From Verrucomicrobiota bacterium (GTDB taxonomy: Bacteria > Verrucomicrobiota > Verrucomicrobiia > Limisphaerales > VHCN01), in NCBI GenBank assembly GCA_016871675.1, contig VHCN01000012.1:1-64000 (forward strand): a stretch of 64,000 nt of DNA. Direction: 5' to 3'. Positions 16,592-27,094 of this stretch are shown in pieces. The notes under the pieces are model-generated. The model saw only the letters and a program-made list of their open reading frames with translations. It was not told the origin of the DNA and did no database searches. The position numbers were made by a program, and so were the translations under genes. Every line of letters starts with the position of its first letter. Position 1 is the first letter of the stretch.

Positions 16592-16933
16592 TTCCCCCTC
16601 GTCCTCCTCGCGTGCGGTTGCGTGTCAGAGTCCGCCTCGGACACGCGCGCGCGCGAGGCGTTTCAGCGCGGACGCAACAGCGTCATCCAGCTCGCGCCCG
16701 TGCCCGTGACGGTCACGGTCGTGGGGCCGGTGAAGCACCGGAGTCTGCTTTGGGCTGATGGCCTGACACTCGCGCGCGCGATCATCGCGGCGGAATACCT
16801 CGTGGAAAAGGAGCCGGGCGTCATCTTCCTGACGCGGGGCGGCCAGACGATGTCGTTCAGCGCCGCGCAATTGCTCAGCGGCGACGAGGGGCCGTTGCTC
16901 AAGCCCGGCGACGTCATCGAAATCCGGCCTTGA
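16589..16933 (+). CDS. small lipoprotein with SLBB-like domain
   Basis: This is a 114-residue protein from ATG 16589, starting MFPLVLLACGC, a short lipoprotein-type signal. The C-terminal part VTVVGPVKHRSLLWADGLTLARAIIAAEYL...GDVIEIRP resembles the SLBB/soluble-ligand-binding fold of polysaccharide export proteins, where GDVIEI(R)P is a common ending. The frame also opens upstream (TTG 16508), but that part is the heptad repeat. No polysaccharide export partners are adjacent. Confidence 0.6.
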   Translation: MFPLVLLACGCVSESASDTRAREAFQRGRNSVIQLAPVPVTVTVVGPVKHRSLLWADGLTLARAIIAAEYLVEKEPGVIFLTRGGQTMSFSAAQLLSGDEGPLLKPGDVIEIRP

Positions 16934-17011
16934 GGCCTAGACGGCGGTGCGGCGGCCCGTTCGTTTCCCGCGCGGCGCATCGATGGCCCCCCGGCGGCGG
17001 GATGCCTGCCG

Positions 17012-18325
17012 CTACACGTTGAGCTCGCGGGCCGGTTGCGCCGGATCCGCGGCGGAATCCGCCTCGGCGAGATAGTCGGCGATGTGCAGGACGCGCACGT
17101 GTCCCGCCCCGGCGCGCGCGAGTCCGGCGCGAATTTGCAGGAGGCAGCCGGGATTCGTGGTGACCACGATGCGCGCGCCCGTGCGGAGGATGTGCTCGAC
17201 CTTGCGCCGTTGCAGGCGCGCGGCCATTTCGGGTTCCGTCAAATTGTAGCTGCCCGCGCTGCCGCAGCAGACATCCGACTCGGCGAGTTCGATGAATTTC
17301 GCGCCCGCGACCGCCTTCACAAGGTCGCGCGGCTGCCGCGTGATGCGCTGCGGGTGCGCAAGGTGGCAGGCGTCGTGGTAGGTGACGGGCGAATGGCGGA
17401 TTGAAGCAGCCCCGTCGCCGGCCTTGGGGACAACCGGCAACCGGCAATCGGCGACGGGCAACACTTCCGTCAAATCCTTCACCTTCGCGCTGAACGCCGC
17501 CGCGCGGTCGCGCCACGCGGGGTCGTCGTGCAAGAGGTGGCCGTATTCCTTGAGCGTCGAGCCGCAGCCGGCGGCGTTGATGACGATGGCGTCGAGGCCG
17601 CGCGGCTCGAAGACGGCGATGTTCCGGCGCGCGCACGCGCGGGCCCCGGCGAGATTGCCACCATGCGCAAAGAGCGCGCCGCAGCACCCCTGCTCCGCGG
17701 GGGTGACCACGTCGAACCCCGCGCGGTTGAGCTGGCGCACGCTGCTTGCGTTGGTTCCGCCGAACATCACGCTCATCACACAGCCGGAGATGAATCCGAC
17801 CTTGCCGCGCGCCGGTTGCGCGACTGCGGGCGATTCGGCGGGCAGCTTGGACTCGCTCGCGTCGTCGGGAATCAGGTCGAGCGCATCCCGCACGAAGCCC
17901 GGGAGCAACGGCGACGCACCGAAGAACTTGACGAGCTTCGCCGGCAGGAGCGCGCGTTTCATCCGCCGCGGGTGCGGGAAGATCTTCTCGATGACGAACC
18001 GCCGCAGCACGCGCTGCAATAAAGGCCGGCGATGATGGCGCTCGATGTGATCACGGGAAGCCTCGAGCAGCGCGCCATATTGCACGCCACTCGGGCAGGC
18101 GGTCTCGCAAGCGCGGCAGCCGAGGCACAAGTCCACGTGGCGCACGGCCGCGCCGTCCGCCGGCAGTCGGCCGGACTGCATCGCGCGCATGAGGTAGATG
18201 CGGCCGCGCGGGGAGTCGTTCTCGTTGCCCGTTTCGAGATACGTCGGGCACGCGCCGAGGCACAGCCCGCAGTGGACACACGCGAGTGCCTGCCTCTCGT
18301 CGAGAAATGATTCCGGGGTGGGCAT
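17012..18325 (-). CDS. glcF: glycolate oxidase iron-sulfur subunit
   Basis: This 437-residue GlcF-type protein passes electrons from glycolate oxidation to the membrane. It has two 4Fe-4S motifs (C16/C19/C22/C26 in CVHCGLCLGACP; C67/C70/C73/C77 in CLGCRACETACPSG). Two CCG domains follow (GCVMSVMFGGTN...EQGCCGALFAHGG and YHDACHLAH...DVCCGSAGSYNL). Residues about 288-315 (VADCRLPVVPKAGDG...) come from a heptad repeat in the DNA (17382-17463) and are not expected in the family. Its start shares one base with the glcE stop (TGATG). The glycolate-binding subunit GlcD is not in the window. Confidence 0.87.
   Translation of the reverse strand: MPTPESFLDERQALACVHCGLCLGACPTYLETGNENDSPRGRIYLMRAMQSGRLPADGAAVRHVDLCLGCRACETACPSGVQYGALLEASRDHIERHHRRPLLQRVLRRFVIEKIFPHPRRMKRALLPAKLVKFFGASPLLPGFVRDALDLIPDDASESKLPAESPAVAQPARGKVGFISGCVMSVMFGGTNASSVRQLNRAGFDVVTPAEQGCCGALFAHGGNLAGARACARRNIAVFEPRGLDAIVINAAGCGSTLKEYGHLLHDDPAWRDRAAAFSAKVKDLTEVLPVADCRLPVVPKAGDGAASIRHSPVTYHDACHLAHPQRITRQPRDLVKAVAGAKFIELAESDVCCGSAGSYNLTEPEMAARLQRRKVEHILRTGARIVVTTNPGCLLQIRAGLARAGAGHVRVLHIADYLAEADSAADPAQPARELNV
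17382..17463. repeat. 7-bp-period repeat inside glcF
   Basis: On the coding (minus) strand, heptads of consensus GRTTGCC run through 17431-17463 (GATTGCC, then GGTTGCC). A second related block (AATCCGC, CATTCGC) lies at about 17382-17405. Because the inserted length keeps the frame, glcF gains about 28 low-complexity residues between its two CCG domains. Confidence 0.65.
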
Positions 18326-19272
18326 CAGAAGCCGGGGTCGGGGAGGATGTGCTTTGGGTCAAACGTGTCCTTCATGCGACGCACCAGCGCGGAAGGCGGC
18401 CCGGGCGGCGGCGGCGAGGGTCCGCCGCGCGCGTAGAGGATCCCGTTCGCCGCGCGCGCGACGAAACGCGCCTCGCCAAGCGCGGCGAGTGTTTCGCAAA
18501 GCTTCGACGGGAGCACCGACCACTTGCGCGCCGCGGAGCTGCCGGTCCAAAAACGCGCCTCGTGTCCGAGGCTTGAAGCCGTGGCGAAACCCATCGCGCC
18601 TGCGTTCGCGAGCTGCCAGTCCACCTCCTCGCGCGCGCCGGAAAAGCCGAGCACTAGTGTGATCGCTGCCCGCGGACCGCCCGCGCCCGGAAGGTTGTGC
18701 ATCTCAAAGGCGACCGGCGTGACCGGGGATTCCTGCACCGCTTCGATCACGCCCGCCGCCGCGCCGGCGTTTGGGACGGACTGCTCGACGAACACCTCGG
18801 CTTCGGGGAGCGGCCGGAGCTTGAACACCGCCTCGACGACGATGCCGAGGGTGCCGCGGCTGCCGATGAACAGTTTTTGCACATCGTAGCCCGCGACATT
18901 CTTCACCACGTTGCCCCCGGAGTGGATGACCCGCCCGTCCGCGAGCAGCGCCGTCAGCCCGATAAGGTGCTCGCGAATCGTGCCGAAGCCGCAGCGGCGC
19001 GGGCCGCTCAAATCGTGCTCGATGACGTCGCGGATCAACACGCGGTCTGCGCGCGGCGGGTCCACGGGAAGCCACTGGCCGCGGGTCGCAAGTTGAGCCT
19101 GCAACTTCGCGAGCGTGAGGCCGGACTCGACCTTCACCGTCATGTCCTCCGGCGTGTGCGCGAGGACGTGGTTGAGCGCGCCGACTTCGACCGACGGCAA
19201 CCGCGCGCCACGCGCGTGGTGCTCCGCCATCATCGCGGCAAGATCAGCGGTGGAGGCGGGCGCGAGGTTCAT
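18325..19272 (-). CDS. glcE: glycolate oxidase FAD-binding subunit GlcE, N-terminally short
   Basis: This 315-residue flavoprotein of the FAD_binding_4 type has the typical run MTVKVESGLTLAKLQAQLATRGQWLPVDPP. Next come GGNVVKNVAGYDVQKLFIGSRGTLGIV and the C-terminal DTFDPKHILPDPGF. The N-terminus lacks the usual GG(N/G)SK-containing loop that binds the FAD pyrophosphate, jumping from HHARGARLP directly to VEVGALNHVL. Either the start is further upstream in a rearranged form or the loop was lost. ATG 19272 is chosen; an in-frame upstream extension (to 19449) is Arg-rich and unlike the family. It is followed by glcF. Confidence 0.8.
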   Translation of the reverse strand: MNLAPASTADLAAMMAEHHARGARLPSVEVGALNHVLAHTPEDMTVKVESGLTLAKLQAQLATRGQWLPVDPPRADRVLIRDVIEHDLSGPRRCGFGTIREHLIGLTALLADGRVIHSGGNVVKNVAGYDVQKLFIGSRGTLGIVVEAVFKLRPLPEAEVFVEQSVPNAGAAAGVIEAVQESPVTPVAFEMHNLPGAGGPRAAITLVLGFSGAREEVDWQLANAGAMGFATASSLGHEARFWTGSSAARKWSVLPSKLCETLAALGEARFVARAANGILYARGGPSPPPPGPPSALVRRMKDTFDPKHILPDPGF

Positions 19273-19451
19273 GGCGGAAACGCGGCCGCATCTTGCCCGC
19301 GCGGGCGGCACGGGCGCAAGACGGCGGGCGAGCCTGGGCAGCGGAACGGCGGTTTTCATTCCCATTTCACTGGTCACGCCTAGGCGCCGGCCGGCGCCAG
19401 ACACCTGCAACCCGGGAGCAGCCCGCGGGGTTTCCCGTCTCAAACACACCC

Positions 19452-19667
19452 ATGAGCGACACCGTCTCCGCCTCCGTGCTCGACGGCCTCATCCATCCCC
19501 AACTTGCCTCGCGCATCCTCGTGGCAAACCTGTTGCGCGACCGGCTCGGCGACGAGTTTGAATTCGACCCATGGGCTTCGCCCAAGGCGCGCGAGGAAGC
19601 CGCGAGCGGGACGCGCGCGAGGATCGCGGCGATGTTCCCGCGACGAGTCCTGCGCGGGTTCAGATGA
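19452..19667 (+). CDS. small hypothetical protein
   Basis: This is a 71-residue protein, MSDTVSASVLDGLIHPQLASRILVAN..., with an acidic-helical middle and a basic end. I do not recognise a family. Composition and start look coding, and the gene is divergent from glcE. Its last eight bases overlap the end of the convergent DUF4864 gene. Confidence 0.45.
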   Translation: MSDTVSASVLDGLIHPQLASRILVANLLRDRLGDEFEFDPWASPKAREEAASGTRARIAAMFPRRVLRGFR

Positions 19668-20136
19668 CCGGCTCGCCGGGTTTCGCGACGAAGACGCCGT
19701 TGACCTTCCAGCCATCGCGCTCGCGAAGCAGCATGTAGTTGTAGCGGAACACGCGCTTGTCGCGGCCGTGGAAGGAGACGACCACGAGCGCCTCGCGGCC
19801 ATTGTCGAACGCAATTCCGAAGGTGGCGGACACCGACTCGGCAATGAGCGGGTAGCCCTGCTTGACCATCGCCTCGAAATCAGCGAGCAGGAATTGCTCG
19901 CGAATGCCCGCGGCCGCGAATGTATAGGCGCGCGCGTAGTCGTCGGCCCGGAACGCGGCGAGCTGGGACTCGATGACGTTTGTGAGCTGTCCGCGCACGG
20001 CGTCGCGGCTGAATTGAAGCCCGTTCCGCGGCTCGGGCCACCCGACATAGGTGATGCCGGCGAGGACGAGGAGAAGGAGAACCGGAACGAAAACCGGGAA
20101 GCCCCGTTTCGGCCTCTTGATGACGAACGGAAGCAC
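19660..20136 (-). CDS. DUF4864 membrane-anchored protein
   Basis: This is a 158-residue protein with one N-terminal membrane helix (about 14-32, FVPVLLLLVLAGITYVGW). A soluble domain of the DUF4864 kind follows: VIESQLAAFRADDYARAYTFAAAGIREQF, MVKQGYPLI, and RYNYMLLRERDGWKVNGVFV. The fold is NTF2-like. No function is known. The next gene upstream on the same strand (20155-20748) ends 18 bases before its start, so the two may be co-transcribed. Confidence 0.72.
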   Translation of the reverse strand: MLPFVIKRPKRGFPVFVPVLLLLVLAGITYVGWPEPRNGLQFSRDAVRGQLTNVIESQLAAFRADDYARAYTFAAAGIREQFLLADFEAMVKQGYPLIAESVSATFGIAFDNGREALVVVSFHGRDKRVFRYNYMLLRERDGWKVNGVFVAKPGEPVI

Positions 20137-20154
20137 GCGAATCCCAGCGGGCGG

Positions 20155-20748
20155 CTACTTCTTGAAGCTCAGCACCTCGGCAAACACAGACTTGAAGTCG
20201 TTAAGGATGGCCTGCAACTCCGTCTTCGCCACGCCCGCGGCCTGAAGGATGTCCTTGATGCCGTTGAGGGCGGCTTGCGCGTCGGCCACTTCAACCTTGG
20301 CCCCGTTGATCATCGTGGCGATGTCGCGCGCGAGCCCCACCTGCTCCGCCATGGACATTTTCTTGTCGAGCAATGCGGCGCCGAGATTCGCGCCGAGTTT
20401 GTTGACCACGGCTTCGGATGGCTTGGCCGGTCCCTCGGCGCAAGCGGCAATGTCGGCGCAGAACTGCTTGAGCAAGTCGGCGGGCATTTCCTTCCTGGCG
20501 CGGATGGCGGCGATGTCGGCCACGAGACGGGACATCGCGGGTGTCGCTGCGGGGGCGGCCGCCGCCGCCGTCGTGCCCTGCGCCGCCGGCGAGGCCGGAG
20601 TCGGGCCGATCTTGCCGGGGCCCTTGTTGTTTGGATCGCCCGGGCGCGCGATTTCCTTGGCACGCTGCTTGACGATGACGGCGCTGCCCTGGGTAACAGT
20701 GGCGCAAACGACGAGCAAACCGGCGAGGGCAAGTGGGGTGGGATTCAT
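20155..20748 (-). CDS. exported helical protein of unknown function
   Basis: This is a 197-residue protein with a signal peptide (MNPTPLALAGLLVVCATVTQGSA). A Pro/Ala-rich stretch (about 35-75) and an all-helical C-terminal domain (about 78-197; MSRLVADIAAIRARKEM..., ALLDKKMSMAEQVGLARDIATMING) follow. The helices are short and regular as in small periplasmic regulators, but I recognise no family. The start at 20748 is chosen because a clean signal peptide begins there; the frame stays open upstream. Confidence 0.55.
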   Translation of the reverse strand: MNPTPLALAGLLVVCATVTQGSAVIVKQRAKEIARPGDPNNKGPGKIGPTPASPAAQGTTAAAAAPAATPAMSRLVADIAAIRARKEMPADLLKQFCADIAACAEGPAKPSEAVVNKLGANLGAALLDKKMSMAEQVGLARDIATMINGAKVEVADAQAALNGIKDILQAAGVAKTELQAILNDFKSVFAEVLSFKK

Positions 20749-20900
20749 AGGCTCTGGATCGAAGTGTGGCCAACAGTGTGAACGCCGGCGGGCAAAGTCA
20801 ATCACTCTTCTGGCGCGCGCCGCGCGGCGCAAAGTATCGGCTTGCAACACGGGGGCGCGGGGACAACCTTGCAGCCATAGAACCCATACCATTCCATCCG

Positions 20901-21314
20901 ATGAGAGTGTCCCTGTCGCTTTTACTCTGGGCCGCAGCATGGGGGGCGTGCAGCAAGAATCCTCCGGCAGAGACCCCGCAGGTGCAGGTCGCCAGACCGC
21001 CGGCACAATCAGCGCCGGAAGCCGCGCCAGCAGCCGCCCCGCAAGCGGCGTCGCCGGTTCCACCGACTGCGGCCGGACCCGCCTCTCCAGCCGCCGCGAG
21101 CAGCGCCGCTCCCATGCCCGCTTCCGCCTACGAGACGGGCGGCGCGGGGGACGCCGCAGCCAAGAAGTGGGACCGCCAGCGCAAGTGGATGGACCAACTC
21201 AAGTCAGGCGGTTCGCAGCGCGACCAGGCCATGCGCGAAATCAATGCGCTGACGCCCAAGGACCGCGCCGACTTTGTGCGCATCTGCAAGGCATACGGAA
21301 TCGAACTCAAGTAA
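20901..21314 (+). CDS. Ala/Pro-rich lipoprotein
   Basis: This 137-residue protein starts at ATG 20901 ([20 protein letters not shown]), with a lipobox ending at Cys about residue 17. A Pro/Ala-rich spacer (about 20-85) precedes a charged helical end ([17 protein letters not shown]...[13 protein letters not shown]). It is probably a membrane-tethered lipoprotein. It ends 19 bases before a prepilin gene on the same strand. Function unknown. Confidence 0.6.
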   Translation: MRVSLSLLLWAAAWGACSKNPPAETPQVQVARPPAQSAPEAAPAAAPQAASPVPPTAAGPASPAAASSAAPMPASAYETGGAGDAAAKKWDRQRKWMDQLKSGGSQRDQAMREINALTPKDRADFVRICKAYGIELK

Positions 21315-21333
21315 CACGACTCAAACCCATGCC

Positions 21334-22236
<903 letters not shown>

Positions 22237-22266
22237 GCTCGCGACGCGGGCGCAGATCGCAGCCGC

Positions 22267-22677
22267 TCAATCCAGCCCGCGTTCCTCGAGGTCGCGCTCG
22301 TCCAGGCCGAGGTAGTGGCCGAGTTCGTGAAGCAGCGTGGTGCGGACTTCCTCGCGGAAAAACTCCTCCTCGCCATCCGCCATGTCCCAGATGTTCTCGA
22401 GAAACAGGATGATCTGCGAGGGCATGCCACCCGAGCCGAGCTCGGCGTGCGCGTAGTCGTCGCCGACGAACAACCCGAGCGTGTCCTCGTCCACGCCGTC
22501 CGCAAGCAGCGCGTCGTTTGGCTTGGGCTCGTATGTGACCGGCAACGCGCGCGCCCCGGCCTGCAGGCGCGCCGGGAGCGAGTCGAGCGTGAGGCGGACT
22601 TCGTCCTGCGCCACGGCGAGCCGCTGGAGAAAAGCCGGCGGGACGCAAGCGTTCGATGTGGGGCGTTTGCGGGGCAT
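22267..22677 (-). CDS. minimal zincin metallopeptidase-like protein (DUF1025 family)
   Basis: This is a 136-residue protein with the HExxH site in TTLLHELGHYLGLDERDLEERG and an upstream GLFVG...SQIILFLENIWD block. This matches the small metallopeptidase-family proteins (minimal zincins) found in many bacteria. No substrate is known. It starts four bases from the end of mntR on the same strand and is likely in one transcript with it. Confidence 0.85.
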   Translation of the reverse strand: MPRKRPTSNACVPPAFLQRLAVAQDEVRLTLDSLPARLQAGARALPVTYEPKPNDALLADGVDEDTLGLFVGDDYAHAELGSGGMPSQIILFLENIWDMADGEEEFFREEVRTTLLHELGHYLGLDERDLEERGLD

Positions 22678-22681
22678 GGCT

Positions 22682-23113
22682 TCAAGCCGGTTTGGCGGTG
22701 CGGCGGAATTTCTTGAAGCGCGCGATCACCGCGGGATTTCGCTCGAGGAATTCCGACAAGTCTTCGAGGCACGCGAGCGTGTCGGGGCTCAGGTGGTGTT
22801 CAATGCCCTCGATGTCCATCCGCTGCGTCTTCTGGTCGAGGCCGAGCAGCGAAAAAAAACGCGCGAGCGTTGCGTGACGACTCTGGATTCGGCGCGCGAC
22901 ATCGCGGCCCTTCGCCGTGAGCCGCAACCCGCGATACTTGACGTAGTCGAGGAAGCCGAGTTCGCCAAGTTTCTGGACCATCACGGTCACGCTGGCCTGC
23001 TTGACGTCGAGCGACTCGGCGATGTCCACCACGCGCGCGTAGCCCTTCTCCTCGATCAACTCGTGGATGCGCTCGAGGTAGTCCTCGGCGCTCTGGCTCG
23101 GCGTGTTCGGCAT
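22682..23113 (-). CDS. mntR: manganese-responsive regulator MntR (DtxR family)
   Basis: This is a 143-residue repressor close to B. subtilis MntR in length and sequence (IEEKGYARVVDIAESLDV, MVQKLGELGFLDYVKYRGL, DIEGIEHHLS). All Mn ligands of MntR can be aligned: D11, E14, H80, E102, E105, H106. The SH3-like third domain of DtxR is absent, as in MntR. The start MPNTPSQSAEDYLERI at 23113 matches the family. It should repress Mn uptake genes when Mn is high. The only Nramp-like transporter in the window (7252-8583) lacks the metal motifs. Confidence 0.9.
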   Translation of the reverse strand: MPNTPSQSAEDYLERIHELIEEKGYARVVDIAESLDVKQASVTVMVQKLGELGFLDYVKYRGLRLTAKGRDVARRIQSRHATLARFFSLLGLDQKTQRMDIEGIEHHLSPDTLACLEDLSEFLERNPAVIARFKKFRRTAKPA

Positions 23114-23494
23114 GTCGGGGCCGATTAGAACCGAAGCCCTCGATTGAACGCAACGCCGGATCGAGTCCTCGCGGGTTCGTTCGTGACACCGCCGCCGCGC
23201 GCGAATATTTTCCCGCCGCGCCCCAACGACCCCGATGGCCCACGCAGAAATCGTGCACTTGCGCGAAAGCGACGGCTCGATCGCCATGCTCGCGCCGGAG
23301 CTGGCAGCAGTGTGCCGCCCGCGCCCAAGCAGTGACTCCGCCATAGCTGAAAACCCCGACGCCGCGCGGCACGAATGCGGGAAACGGATACGGCGGAAGG
23401 TTGCGGACGCGGCGGCAGCCTGCAGACTCATCGGCGACGCGCGAACTGCGATTCAACAAAGACACGACAAACTGAAAACCAATCCACTTCACTC
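23114..23494. other. gene-poor stretch upstream of mntR
   Basis: It contains the mntR promoter region and no clear gene. An ATG at 23235 opens a frame beginning MAHAEIVHLRESDGSIAML and running to 23498; the first 25 or so residues look protein-like and the rest is Arg/Ala filler. I regard it as a possible gene remnant without assignable family. Confidence 0.35.
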
Positions 23495-23617
23495 ATGAGC
23501 AAAATCAAAATGGTCATGTTCGACCTCTCCGGCACCACGGTGTATGACGACACGGGCGTGCGCGACTGCCTCTTCAAGTTGCTCGCCTTGAATGCCCGAC
23601 GACTCCAACGCCCATGA
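23495..23617 (+). pseudogene. truncated HAD-superfamily hydrolase start
   Basis: The frame starts [21 protein letters not shown], the motif I of a phosphonatase-like HAD hydrolase with the Asp nucleophile in VMFDLSGTT. It ends after 40 residues, where a prepilin gene begins (shared ATGA at 23614). HAD motifs II-IV are missing. The 3' part was probably lost when the prepilin gene arrived here. Confidence 0.7.
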
Positions 23618-24318
23618 CACCGGCCCATGTCCCTGCGCCGCGCGCGGCCCGCGCCTTTACGCTGATCGAGTTGCTCGTGGTCATCGCCATCATCGCGATC
23701 CTCGCGGCGCTGCTGCTGCCCGCGCTCGCGGGGGCCAAGGACCGCACCAAGCGCACCTCGTGCATGAACAACCACCGGCAGCTCCTCGTGGCCAGCATGC
23801 TCTACCGGGATGACTTCCCGACCTGGTTTTACTGGACGACGGCGAATGCGGACGACCGCGCGCCGGTCTCCTACTATCCCAACTACATCCCGGCGCTGAA
23901 GTCATTCCTGTGCGCGGGAACCAAGAACATCATCCGAACAAATCGCAGCACGACGGCGGGCCTCACGACGTATCTGGCCGACTTGGTGAACACCTCGCAA
24001 GGCGACCGCGAACGGACCACGGGCGGACACAGCTACGAATACTTCGGCTACTTCGAAACACCCGCGCCCGCTGTGCGCAAGACTCCCGAGAGTGCGCTCT
24101 ACGCGCCGGAAAAAGTCGTGATCGTGGTGGACGCCGACGACAACCTCGCGAGCCTGCCGAATGACGTGAACAACTTCCCCGACCCGCACAACAACCACGG
24201 CCGCGCCGGCTGGAATTGGGGCTTCACGGACGGCCACGCCGAGTGGATCACCCGGCAGAACACGGTGCGCGCGTTGGTGGACAGCCGGCACGCGACCAAT
24301 GCGAGCATGATCCCCTGA
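23614..24318 (+). CDS. prepilin-type N-terminal cleavage/methylation protein
   Basis: This 234-residue protein has the leader [32 protein letters not shown] and a C-terminal [14 protein letters not shown] motif. The segment [19 protein letters not shown] matches the dead fragment at 15734-15955. It starts inside the ATGA shared with the HAD fragment. Role as for the other single prepilins: surface or secretion-linked pseudopilin, untested. Confidence 0.88.
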   Translation: MTPAHVPAPRAARAFTLIELLVVIAIIAILAALLLPALAGAKDRTKRTSCMNNHRQLLVASMLYRDDFPTWFYWTTANADDRAPVSYYPNYIPALKSFLCAGTKNIIRTNRSTTAGLTTYLADLVNTSQGDRERTTGGHSYEYFGYFETPAPAVRKTPESALYAPEKVVIVVDADDNLASLPNDVNNFPDPHNNHGRAGWNWGFTDGHAEWITRQNTVRALVDSRHATNASMIP

Positions 24319-24445
24319 GCGAGTTCGGGCGGTTGAACCCGGTGAACAATCCCCCACCGGGGCCGCGTCTTTCTTCGGCTTTGATTTTTGGGGATTCGGC
24401 CGTAACATTGCAGCCGCCGTTCATGACCATCGACCAAACCAACCT

Positions 24446-25252
<807 letters not shown>

Positions 25253-25273
25253 CACGGAATCAGGCCACCCTGC

Positions 25274-25666
25274 TCACTGCCGGACAATCCGCACCTGCTT
25301 GTTCTTCGCGTCGAAGACGAACTTCGTCCCCGCCGGCGGGATCGGCTCGACGCGATAACGCAGATACTTCGACAACTCCTTCATGTCCGCGGGAAGCCGG
25401 CCCTTCTCGCTCATGAATTCCTGCAGCCCGAGCGTGAGCAGCGAAGTGTTCGACATTTCCCCCGGTGACACTTCCGCAAGCACGCCGAGCGACGGATCCA
25501 TCCCGGTGTCCTGAGCCGCGACGGGCGCAGGTTGCGGTGCCACCGGTGTGGCGGCTGCCTTCGGCGGACGCGCCGTCACGAGAGGCGGCGTCGCGGGTTG
25601 CGGCTCTTTCTTGCACGCCGTGAGCGCCAGCAGCGAGAAGCCGATTGAGGCAGCGATTCGTTTCAT
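25274..25666 (-). CDS. lipoprotein, Verrucomicrobia-type
   Basis: This is a 130-residue protein with signal MKRIAASIGFSLLALTACKKE (lipobox Cys 18) and a Pro/Ala linker. The C-terminal domain (LLTLGLQEFMSEKGRLPADMKELSKYL...PPAGTKFVFDAKNKQVRI) is of a kind I associate with small proteins encoded near prepilins in this phylum. Function unknown. It follows the Gfo/Idh gene on the same strand (20 bases). Confidence 0.65.
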   Translation of the reverse strand: MKRIAASIGFSLLALTACKKEPQPATPPLVTARPPKAAATPVAPQPAPVAAQDTGMDPSLGVLAEVSPGEMSNTSLLTLGLQEFMSEKGRLPADMKELSKYLRYRVEPIPPAGTKFVFDAKNKQVRIVRQ

Positions 25667-25685
25667 CGGGTGAAGCGGGGACTTG

Positions 25686-27020
25686 TCACGACATCTTCGT
25701 CCGCCCCGGCAACGCCATCGGCGTGATCGGAAGCGGTGCCTTCCAATCAAGCGCGGCGAGGTCCACGGGGCACTGCCGCTCATTGGACTTCATCATGTGC
25801 TCCCATGTGACTTCCTGCCCGGTGTAGCCGGCCATCCGGCCCATGATGCCCATGAGCGTGCTCTGGCACATGCGCACTCCGGAGTTGAGCGGCCGGCCCT
25901 GCCGGATCGCGGCATACATCTCGTTGTGTTCCACTTGATACATGTCCGGCACCGCGCCCTCGTGCCGCCACGTGATCTTGCCGTCGAGGTCCTTGATGAA
26001 CACGCCGCGCGTGATGTAGGCGGAGCCCTTCGTGCCGAGGATGTAGTCGTTGTTTTCGTTGTGGCAGCCGGTGGTCTGGCGCTGCGCCATGAACGCCCGC
26101 GCACCGTCCTCCCATTCGTAGTTCACGGAGATGTGGTCCCAGATGTTGCCTTCGTGATTCGGAATCTGCCGGCCGCCCGTGGCGGTGCACTTGAGCGGCG
26201 GCACGTCCTTCATGCCCCACGCGATCTTGTCCACGCTGTGGATGGCCTGCTCGACGAGGCCGTCGCCTGAAAGCCACGTGAAGTTATACCAGTTGCGCAC
26301 CTGCCACTCGGTGTCGCTCATGCCCTCGGGCCGCGATTCCTTCGCGGGCATGGGCTTGACGGGTCCGGTGAGGTAAGTCGCGTAAATCGCGCGGATGTCG
26401 CCGATCGCGCCGTCGTGAATGCGTTTGTAAAGCTCGCGCCGCGCGTAGTTGTAGCGCCAGCAAAAGCCGTCCACCACGGACAACCCCTTCTTCTGGGCCT
26501 CGGCCGCCGTGGCCATGATTTGCTTGCAGCCGGTGGCGTCCGTGCCCATCGGCTTCTCGAGGAAGACGTGCTTGCCGGCGTCGATCGCGGCCTTGAAATG
26601 CAGCGGCCGGAACCCCGGCGGCGTCGTGAGGATCACCACATCCACGCCGCTCTGGAGGACTTTCTGGTAGCCATCGAGCCCGACGAACTGGCGCGACTTG
26701 GGCACGTCAAACTTTTGAGCCTCGCCGACCTCCTTGTTCACGCTCGCGAGACTGCGGTCGAGCGAGCTTTCGTAAACGTCCGCCATCGCGTGCAGCACCA
26801 CGTTGCTGTCCGCCTTGAGCGCCTGGGCCGCCGCGCCCGTGCCGCGCCCGCCGCAGCCGATGAAGCCGATGCGCAACCGGTCGCTGTTCGCCTGCGCGGA
26901 AAGCACGGCGGGAAATCCTAGCTTCGACGCCAGTGCGCCCGCGGCGACTGCGGTGGTCGAGGCCTTCAGGAAATCCCGGCGGGTGGCGGCGGTGTCGGTG
27001 GATTCGGGTCTTGTTTGCAT
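25686..27020 (-). CDS. Gfo/Idh/MocA-family oxidoreductase, Tat-exported
   Basis: This 444-residue protein has a twin-arginine signal (TRRDFLKAS, R14/R15), a Rossmann dinucleotide motif GFIGCGGRGTG and the catalytic-type FLEKPMG Lys. A C-terminal Gfo/Idh domain with GDGLVEQAIHSVDKI and WDHISVNYEWEDG follows. Members act on sugars or inositols with bound NAD(P). Tat export of a folded cofactor-containing enzyme fits. Many such paralogues exist in Planctomycetes/Verrucomicrobia and the sugar substrate cannot be told. ATG 27020 is preferred to an upstream start at 27047. Confidence 0.9.
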   Translation of the reverse strand: MQTRPESTDTAATRRDFLKASTTAVAAGALASKLGFPAVLSAQANSDRLRIGFIGCGGRGTGAAAQALKADSNVVLHAMADVYESSLDRSLASVNKEVGEAQKFDVPKSRQFVGLDGYQKVLQSGVDVVILTTPPGFRPLHFKAAIDAGKHVFLEKPMGTDATGCKQIMATAAEAQKKGLSVVDGFCWRYNYARRELYKRIHDGAIGDIRAIYATYLTGPVKPMPAKESRPEGMSDTEWQVRNWYNFTWLSGDGLVEQAIHSVDKIAWGMKDVPPLKCTATGGRQIPNHEGNIWDHISVNYEWEDGARAFMAQRQTTGCHNENNDYILGTKGSAYITRGVFIKDLDGKITWRHEGAVPDMYQVEHNEMYAAIRQGRPLNSGVRMCQSTLMGIMGRMAGYTGQEVTWEHMMKSNERQCPVDLAALDWKAPLPITPMALPGRTKMS

Positions 27021-27094
27021 GGCGATGTAACGGGTTGCCACTTCCATTTATTCAGCGGCAAGGTCGCGTTCAAGCCCAAACTCCCGCACCCACC

